From NCBI GenBank assembly GCA_036245525.1, contig BTPG01000005.1:178811198-178875197 (forward strand): a DNA stretch of 64,000 bases, read 5' to 3'. The stretch comes from Semisulcospira habei (taxonomy: Eukaryota; Mollusca; Gastropoda; Semisulcospiridae). Both the position numbers and the translations under genes were made by a program. Position 1 is the first letter of the stretch. Every line of letters begins with the position of its first letter. This document shows positions 57,740-64,000 of the stretch, one piece after another. The notes beneath the pieces were generated by a model. It ran no database searches and was not told the origin of the DNA. It saw only the letters and a list, made by a program, of their open reading frames with translations.

Positions 57740-59070
57740 TAAAAAGAAACATATAATACAAGGGGTTAAGGCATCCCTACGAGTGATCCACAAAATATTT
57801 GCAGAGACCCTTTTTAAAACAGGCTAGCGAGGAGGTGGATTTTACATGGTCAGGAAGCGCATTCCAGATAAGTGCCCCTGAGAAGGATAAGCTAGTTTTA
57901 TATAGATCGAACCTTGGTTTTGGGACTATGAAAAGCTTTCTGATGTTTCCAAGCTTGGACTCAGACTTAGGGAACAAAGTGGAGATGTACTCAGGTGTTT
58001 TGCGTTTCCACACTTTGAACATAAAGATTGCTTTGTTATATTTAAAATGACCTTAAAGAGGCAGGAGGAAAGAGCAAGGTGCTGAAAGTCAACGCTGCCA
58101 GTGGAACGCCCATCACATTGGAAGGCGAGGCGCTAGAAGAGGTGGAGAGCTTCACCTACCTCGGCAGCATAGTCGACAAGAAGGGTGGGACGGATGCTGA
58201 CGTGAAGATCAGGATAGGCAAGGCCAGGGCAGCATTTCTCCAGCTAAAGAACGTCTGGACTTCAAGAGATCTGTCAGTCAACACCAAGATCCGACTGTTC
58301 AATACCAACGTGAAACCAGTACTCCTCTATGGAGCAGAGACCTGGAGGACCACAGTGTCGACCACCAAGAAAATACAGACGTTCATCAACAACAGTCTGA
58401 GAAGGCTCCTCAGGATACGCTGGCCGGACAAAATCAGCAACGAGGAATTGTGGCAGCGGACAAAGCAGAAGCCTGCAGAAGTGGAGCTCCAACAACGCCG
58501 CTGGAGATGGATAGGTCACACACTACGCAAGCCAGCAACCAACACCACAAAGCAAGCCCTAAGATGGAACCCCCAGGGAAAAAGGAAGAGAGGTCGGCCA
58601 CGAAACACCTGGCGACGTGACCTGGAGACAGATGCCAAGAAGATGGGCCACACCTGGGGACAGCTGGAGAGACTCGCCCAGGACAGAGACGGCTGGAGGG
58701 ACCTTGTCGGCGGCCTATGCCCCAGAGGGGGTGATGGGCGTAAGTAAGTAAGTAAGTAAGTAAAGAGGCAGGAGACCTGCTTTTGAGAGCTTTTCTTCAG
58801 TGCTTAGGTGTGGATCAGGGCAGATTATTTTGGCCGCACGTCTGTGTAGGGAATTGAGTCTCTTTAAATGGACCTCACTACATCCATCCCATACCGTTGA
58901 CGCGTAATCGATATAAGAACGTATATGAGCGTTATAAAATAGTTTACGGGTATCTGAATCAGTATAATATTTCAGTTTTGATAACATAAAGAGATTTTTG
59001 GCTACTATTTTGCATAAGGCGTCTGTATGAGCTTGCCATTTTAGCTGACTGTCGATTGTAATCCCCAGTA
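57740..59070 (-). pseudogene. Second CR1/L2-type LINE 3' fragment, split by an RTE-like insertion
   Basis: Minus-strand text at 58775-58987 (YNAHIRSYIDYASTVWDGCS, LNSLHRRAAKIICPDP, EKLSKAGLLPL) and 57777-58040 (LFPKSESKLGNIRKLF, ALIWNALPDHVKST) belong to one LINE C-terminal region. They are separated by the insertion at 58068-58760. The outer edge near 59070 borders a (GA)n tract. Confidence 0.82.
58068..58760 (+). mobile_element. RTE-like LINE, strongly 5'-truncated, with TAAG tail
   Basis: Flanked by TAAAGAGGCAGGAG at 58054-58067 and 58761-58774. An open frame of 222 codons covers the C-terminal part ([48 protein letters not shown]), ending in GGDGRK and TAAGTAAG units. It is related to the LINE at 43174-46435. 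Confidence 0.92.
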
Positions 59071-59077
59071 CTCGATG

Positions 59078-59257
<180 letters not shown>

Positions 59258-59284
59258 TGTATCAATTCATGTATGACAATCCAA

Positions 59285-59500
59285 ATCTTTCTCAAAGCTA
59301 GCTATATTCAAACTTTCCAATGAATATAAAACAAATTACGGACTCAAATGCCGGTCAATTGATTTTTTTTAATAAACGGCTATTTTTCTATTTAATGAGT
59401 AATCCAATTTAAATATGCTGAAAAGTACTCCAAAACAAATCTTATACTTAAAAAAAGCATTTCCTAAAGTTCCAGACCTGTACGTTCACAAACACAAGAA
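59285..59500. repeat. Dispersed interspersed repeat, copy 3 (partial)
   Basis: AAAGCTAGCTATATTCAAAC and, at the other end, TTCCTAAAGTTCCAGACCTG, resembling the inverted forms in 1977-2200. Confidence 0.6.
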
Positions 59501-59634
59501 AAACTCGTGTCCACACGTCCACATATTTTCAATATCGTATTTTCAATACGGTAGACAACAACAACAACGAAAACACAACAACGAAACCACAGACCCAATA
59601 AGTGGAATAGATTACAGATTACCATGCGGCTTAC

Positions 59635-59790
59635 ATTTCCCCAGTGTTCGTCGATTTCGTGGATTTCCCAGTTTTTCACGTTTATGAAGCTGGAGCAGTC
59701 GATCAGAGAGATTCCACGGAACTTGATAATGTCCCCTTTCTTGAAGATCACAGGCTCGTAAAAGATCTGGGATGCGTTTTCGATAATAAC
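59635..59790 (-). CDS. Polycystin-1/REJ-family gene, exon 2 of 10 visible (PKD-to-REJ linker)
   Basis: Minus-strand exon of 156 bp between acceptor acgtttcag and donor GAAAT|GTAAGC, phase 0 at both ends. It encodes VIIENASQIFYEPVIFKKGD, then IIKFRGISLIDCSSFINV and NWEIHEIDEHWGN. The 'P-E-V-x-I-x-N-A-S ... L-x-C-S-S ... W-x-V/I' pattern is typical of the segment joining the last PKD repeat to the REJ domain. The preceding exon ends in TSPE, giving PEVIIENAS at the junction. A palindromic MITE (59817-59921) begins 24 bp upstream of the acceptor. Confidence 0.87.
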
Positions 59791-59816
59791 CTGAAACGTA
59801 CACAAACGCAAGCAAA

Positions 59817-59921
59817 TATACTGACGAGCAAAAGAAACGCGACATTTTTGGAATCATCTGAACTACTTTAGTGTTTCCGATGATTCCAAAAATGTCGCAT
59901 TTCCTTTGCTCGTCAGTATAC
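59817..59921. mobile_element. Palindromic MITE family C copy
   Basis: TATACTGACGAGCAAAAGAA ... TTTGCTCGTCAGTATA, 105 bp, almost perfect palindrome (TTTTTGGAATCATC / GATGATTCCAAAAA). Confidence 0.9.
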
Positions 59922-59934
59922 AATGTACATAAAT

Positions 59935-60072
59935 TGACGAGCAAAAGACATACGAATGTCGCATTTCTTTTATTCGTCAGTAGAAATGCACCATTTGGAA
60001 TTCATCAGAAACAAACCCTTTAGTGTTTCCGATGATTCCGAACATTTCGCATTTATTTTATTATTTTGCTGA
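59935..60072. mobile_element. Composite family-C palindrome, rearranged
   Basis: A short palindrome (GACGAGCAAAAGACATACG ... CATTTCTTTTATTCGTC) followed by arms of a second copy (GAATTCATCAGAAACA, GTGTTTCCGATGATTCC). It seems to be two overlapping or partly deleted copies next to the complete one at 59817. Confidence 0.75.
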
Positions 60073-60154
60073 CGTTTAATTATATTATGTTTTTTTACAT
60101 CATGCGATGTCTACAACTGATGCAGGTAATATTCGCACAGATTTTGTGGTGGCA

Positions 60155-60275
60155 TTCACAGCGTTCACACAGTAAACAAAAGTCCTCCGGCCCACGATGG
60201 TCCCAGTGGGCTGCGCGTGGGCTGAGTGCGGCCGTCGTGGGCCCGCCGAAGATCTTTTGCTGCTGAGGTTCACAG
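60155..60275. mobile_element. GC-rich hairpin MITE family D, copy 3
   Basis: GTCCTCCGGCCCACGATGG and inverted CGTCGTGGGCCCGCCG, with TGGGCTGCGCGTGGGC in the loop; same family as 5275 and 39440. Confidence 0.7.
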
Positions 60276-60564
60276 CCTCAAAAAACATACTAGAAAGCCA
60301 ACCAGATTGTACCATAAGTACACCACTCCGAACATCAGCCCGGGCGGGGGTGAAAGGGGGGCGGGGAATCTGACTGAGAGATATGCGTTCAAACAGTGCG
60401 CCACTACGTGAAAACGAAACCTTGCATGCAGCGTAAAGAAAATGTAATGGAAGAAAATGACAACGCGTAAAGACAATTGAACGAGCTTATGAGCAGTGTA
60501 AGGCGATTTTTGAAATATCCAGGTTTTTGCAAAATATCGACCGGCGAATAAATGTATACTTTTT

Positions 60565-60768
60565 TTAACCCATTCAGCCCTGACGCACTACAGCAGGAGA
60601 TGGGTCGACCATGATAATTCAAGGTTAGTGCCAGATTAGCCTGTCGGCGCCAAGCTAATCTGTCACTGCCCTTGAAATATCATGGTCGATCCATCTCCTG
60701 CAACAGGTGCATAGTCGTTAGATGCCTCCAAAATTTGGGAAATACGTGCGTTGGGCTAAATGGGTTAA
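60565..60768. mobile_element. TTAA-flanked hairpin MITE family B copy
   Basis: TTAA at 60565-60568 and 60765-60768. TTAACCCATTCAGCCCTGAC start and TTGGGCTAAATGGGTTAA end. One arm has a short deletion (ATTAGCCTGTCGGCGCC). Confidence 0.9.
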
Positions 60769-61270
60769 CAGTAGTATATTATGAAGAAGCTGGTTATCCC
60801 GCGTGGCTTCGCTTTCGGTCGTTGTTGGTAGTTGTTCGTTACAAAGGAAAGCTCTTTAGCGTGTTTTGGAAAGGACGAACACTGTGAACCCATGCAGCAA
60901 AGCGTGATGACATAATTTATTCATTCCTGTAAACTTCAAGCTCTCCATTTTGAATGTCAAATAGTTTGGTCTCTGAAGGCGTCTGATCCGTGTATATAAA
61001 TTATATACACCTAATCACAGTTTCAGCATCGGTGATGCGGATCAATGGTCACCGAAGCCTGAACAGGGTGTATAAATTATTTCAATTTTTAAGTAGGTCA
61101 TCTCCATGATCTACCGAGAGTAGTGGCTAAACCGTTAAGTTTGAAGCCACATAAATTTTAAAATAAATTAGGTCCAAGTTTGGTGATCACTTTTTATTCT
61201 TTGTGTTGTCATGAAATATGTGTTGTTAAAAAGTTAATTGGAAAAGAAAACACTAGGCAAACGGGCTATA

Positions 61271-61376
61271 TATACTAACGAGCAAAAGAAATGCGACATC
61301 TTTGGAATCATCGGAAACACTAAAGTGTTTCCGATGATTCCAATAACTGTCGCATTTCTTTTGCTCTTCAGTATAT
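61271..61376. mobile_element. Palindromic MITE family C copy
   Basis: TATACTAACGAGCAAAAGAA ... TTTGCTCTTCAGTATA with ACACTAAAGTGT at the centre. Intron 60770-61270 holds nothing recognised. Confidence 0.88.
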
Positions 61377-61384
61377 ATCTTTGT

Positions 61385-62012
61385 TTTAAGCACGTTCTTA
61401 ATTAAACGAAATTTAGTTAGCGAACTCTGACGAACTACAGTTCACGATCTCGGACGAACCAGGTTGGTTCTTAATTGGGCGATCTAAAGATACTGCGAAC
61501 CTAGTTCGAAGTAGTTCACGAACCTCGGCAAACCATAGTTCGCTGTCGGAAAAGATTCGCTCAATGTGTTGAGCAAACAAAGGCGAACCTTTTCTCCGAT
61601 TGGTCAAAACTTTTACCCTCTTCTGCGTTGGAGATAAGAAGACAGTCACCGATACAAACAAATATGGCAGACGGCGATATTTCACTCGTGCGAAGAACAA
61701 GACCTATTTTTTTTTTTTTATTGATTTGTGGGAGGCGCAACGCTGTTTGTGGGGTCGCTACCGCAAGGAGTACAAAAACAAACATCATTCAAATCGCGAA
61801 GCGGCATAGCGGCAGCCATTTTGAACACCTTCGCAGACAGTTAGTACGCCGAATCAAGCACTTCAGTTAAGAAAGAGAACCATGGCAAACCTGGTTTGCT
61901 AAAGTTCGCCTAGGTTCGTTCAACCTCAATTAAGAAACAAACCAAAAGATCACCGATCTTCTCCGACCTAGGTTTGCCGATCAAAAGTTCGTCCAATTAA
62001 GAACAGCTCTTA
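61385..62012. mobile_element. Non-autonomous DNA transposon with inverted ends and a possible MADF-like remnant
   Basis: Left ACGTTCTTAATTAAACGAA and inverted right end GTTCGTCCAATTAAGAAC. Repeated GTTCGC/GAACCTAGGTTCG boxes lie in both arms. Between them, ATGGCAGACGGCG begins a decayed frame with DLWEAQRCLWGRYRKEYK, which resembles a MADF DNA-binding domain as found in Harbinger-type elements. Weak evidence. Confidence 0.4.
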
Positions 62013-62069
62013 GCCCCATCTCTGCCAGTGGAAGCAGACTGTGTTGTTGAAGTTATTGTAAATTCAACG

Positions 62070-62229
62070 TCAAAGATCCATAGCAGCACCATCAAAGAAA
62101 CATGGATACAAAGTGGATTCAGCGAGAGGCCTAGATCCTCATGAGCCCCCGCAACTGCGAGGGCTCATGAGGATCTATACCTCTTGTAGTTTAGTGCTGT
62201 TCAACTGTTCTCGGCAGTCAATGGGTTAA
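62070..62229. mobile_element. Hairpin MITE family A, complete palindrome
   Basis: Arms TAGATCCTCATGAGCCCCCG / GAGGGCTCATGAGGATCTAT; right end TCGGCAGTCAATGGGTTAA (TTAA at 62226-62229). Confidence 0.85.
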
Positions 62230-62368
62230 GTTGTCTGAATGCCTGTTCGTCTGTCTGTCCGTCTGTATGTTTCCTTGTCTTTTAATCTTTTATGTATACC
62301 TTTGTCTGTATTCAGTGATTTGTCTGACTACTTGTCTATTTCCCTGTCTATCTGTCTCTAAATCTCAC

Positions 62369-62513
62369 CTCAGGCGAAGTACAGCTGATGCCAGTTATGT
62401 CGACAGAGAATTTTCTGGTGATGGAACTGTAATTGTTTCTTGCGATGGCCGTAATGTTGAAGGTGTTCTCCGTCTCAAACACGTGGTAGATTTTTGTCAC
62501 GTTAGTCAGTCCT
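62369..62513 (-). CDS. Polycystin-1/REJ-family gene, exon 1 of 10 visible (end of a PKD repeat)
   Basis: Minus-strand exon with strong donor CCTGAG|GTGAGA, ending in phase 0. The acceptor is probably tccag at 62514-62515, but one two bases downstream is possible. It encodes LTNVTKIYHVFETENTFNI, then TAIARNNYSSITRKFSVDI and GISCTSPE. The 'V-x-H-x-F-x-x-x-x-x-x-x-x-x-V-x-A-x-N-x-x-S' pattern is the second half of a PKD repeat, the Ig-like fold found in polycystin-1 ectodomains. The first half of that repeat must lie further upstream, outside the window or in an exon I cannot see. The join to the next exon is in phase. Confidence 0.8.
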
Positions 62514-62719
62514 CTGGACCACGTTACTTAGACACAATACGCATCATCACAATAAACATTATCGCAACTGGAATTCAGACAACAGCAACAGCCGAGCAGT
62601 CGTAACTTCAGAATGTAGTTGCCAAAATCATTATCACATATCACCATTATCGCCATCGTCATCATCATGTCATCATTATCTTGCATCATCAGCGCCGTCA
62701 TCATCATCATCGGTATCTT

Positions 62720-63020
62720 TAGTCACTAGGGACGTTCCGTTTACGCCGGACGACTCCCAACAACAAACGAGAGCGAAGTCACCGGAGGCCCAGCGTCTAC
62801 AATAAGCATAGACCCACTCCAAACATCTCCAAGAGGCATAGATCCTCATGAGCCCTCCGGACTCATGAGGATCTATGCCTCTTGGAGATTTTTCGACTCA
62901 TGAGGATCTATGTCTCGTTGAGATGTTCGGAGTGTTGTCTATGCCTCTGGTGCACTCTGGATATCCACCGTGATTTTTCTCTCATTCGTTGATGGGAGTC
63001 CTTCGGCGTAAACGTAACCT
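62720..63020. mobile_element. Large nested palindrome containing a family-A hairpin
   Basis: Outer arms GTTTACGCCGGACGACTCCC and inverted GGGAGTCCTTCGGCGTAAAC. The inner core at 62820-62890 reads AAGAGGCATAGATCCTCATG ... CATGAGGATCTATGCCTCTT, followed by a further ACTCATGAGGATCTATG copy. Confidence 0.75.
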
Positions 63021-63205
63021 CACTACTGTCGTTGTCATCATCACTACCACCACCGCCATAATTATCATTGTCGTAAGCAAATAGTGGCTTGTCTCTTAAA
63101 TCACTTTATGGTGTGGGGAAAAAAATGACACAAAAAATCATCAATTCAAATCAAGACAAATACACAGAGTAGCTCCAAGGGACGTAATTTTATATTTCAG
63201 TTCTG

Positions 63206-63588
63206 AGAGTGCTCTGCTATACTAATGCCATGGAATTCCAGGCTGGCGAGCTTGCATTGCGTCATCAGGACATCAGCTGCCCTTTTGTTAGGCAAACCTA
63301 AATGTACACAATAGCAGGTCCAATGTCTATTGTGAGTATATCCATACCCTCTCGGGGCGTGGGGAGGTCTGGATAGTCGTGGACTGCGGGGCGCCTTTTA
63401 TTGCTGTTTGCAATGGGTGTTTCAGTGGAAGGCTCAAAATGATAGACCTGTCGTTCCTTTTTCTCCCCCCTGCCCCCCCCCCCCCCCCTTTCGTTTTTAG
63501 ATCTAGTGGGCCTTGCAGTCACAAAAACGGCAGCTGATGTCCTGATGATTCAAGCTCGCCTGCCTTGAATGCCATGGGATTAGTACAG

Positions 63589-63600
<12 letters not shown>
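63206..63600. mobile_element. MITE with about 70-bp terminal inverted repeats
   Basis: GAGAGTGCTCTGCTATACTA ... CAGGACATCAGCTGCC on the left and GGCAGCTGATGTCCTGATG ... TAGTACAGCAGAACTCTC on the right. The middle is low-complexity, including a C tract at 63471-63488. The apparent 74-codon frame at 63298 is not a gene. Confidence 0.8.

Positions 63601-63672
<72 letters not shown>
63594..63672. repeat. (TC)n microsatellite
   Basis: Pure TC tract at the right edge of the preceding MITE, followed by ATGG units. Confidence 0.96.
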
Positions 63673-63679
<7 letters not shown>

Positions 63680-63777
63680 TGGATGGATGGATAGATGGAT
63701 GGTGATGATACTATAGATAGGATAAGATAAATGATAAGATAAGATATAAGATAAGATATAAGACAAGATAAGGTATG

Positions 63778-63778
<1 letters not shown>

Positions 63779-63874
<96 letters not shown>

Positions 63875-63900
63875 CCTATCTACCTATCTATCTATCTATC
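63779..63900. repeat. (TATC)n microsatellite
   Basis: About 30 TATC units with a few TACC variants. The upstream 63720-63778 stretch is rich in ATAAGATAAG. The last 100 bases show no feature. Confidence 0.97.
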
Positions 63901-64000
63901 CCGTAGTCTTGCCGACCGTTGTGGCACCACTGATGATTTGGCAACCAGCTCCCTCCATTCCACTCTGTTCTCTGCCATTCCGCTTAGTGTGTTGTCAGCT

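Noticed and set aside
63298..63522. 74-codon frame with glycine/arginine run
   Set aside because: It lies within a MITE and depends on a homopolymeric C tract.

Overview
This is an animal nuclear genome window with no bacterial content. Long introns, GT-AG exons, many microsatellites, RTE- and CR1-type LINEs, Tc1/mariner and TTAA-flanked MITE hairpins, and a SINE-like tail of a kind common in molluscs suggest a marine mollusc, possibly a gastropod. That identification is an inference from style, not proof.

The backbone is one large host gene on the minus strand that spans almost the whole window. Ten exons can be placed (62369-62513, 59635-59790, 51715-51872, 50662-50815, 47257-47516, 35326-35540, 12338-12598, 7334-7515, 1331-1456, 144-266). 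Their splice phases agree at every junction, and in order they encode the end of a PKD repeat, a complete REJ-type region, and the segment just after REJ. This is a polycystin-1/PKDREJ-family gene; its 5' and 3' ends lie outside the window. Everything else is intronic.

The most notable insert lies in the 22.7-kb intron between the exons at 35326 and 12598. It is a 15.9-kb Maverick/Polinton (adintovirus-like) virus-like element at 14767-30710, with 605-bp terminal inverted repeats and a 6-bp target duplication CTCAGC. It is inserted in a dead Tc1/mariner transposase gene. It carries a DDE integrase, a protein-primed-type DNA polymerase B, a packaging ATPase, a putative double-jelly-roll major capsid protein, a penton-like minor capsid protein, and eight further genes of unknown function, several of them membrane proteins. 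The polymerase has a homopolymer frameshift near its C terminus, and the penton-like gene is broken by a SINE-like insertion with a 12-bp target duplication. No adenain-like protease was recognised.

The remaining introns hold nested LINEs: RTE-like copies at 9479-11442, 36852-39400 (830-codon open frame), 43174-46435 and 58068-58760, CR1/L2-like copies at 32500-33660 and 39900-47120, and another LINE at 55610-57725. They also hold three copies of a 350-390-bp SINE-like element and a dense set of short palindromic MITEs. Many of these hairpins share TTAA target duplications and TTAACCC-type ends, pointing to piggyBac-like mobilisation. A second family has Tc1/mariner-like ends.
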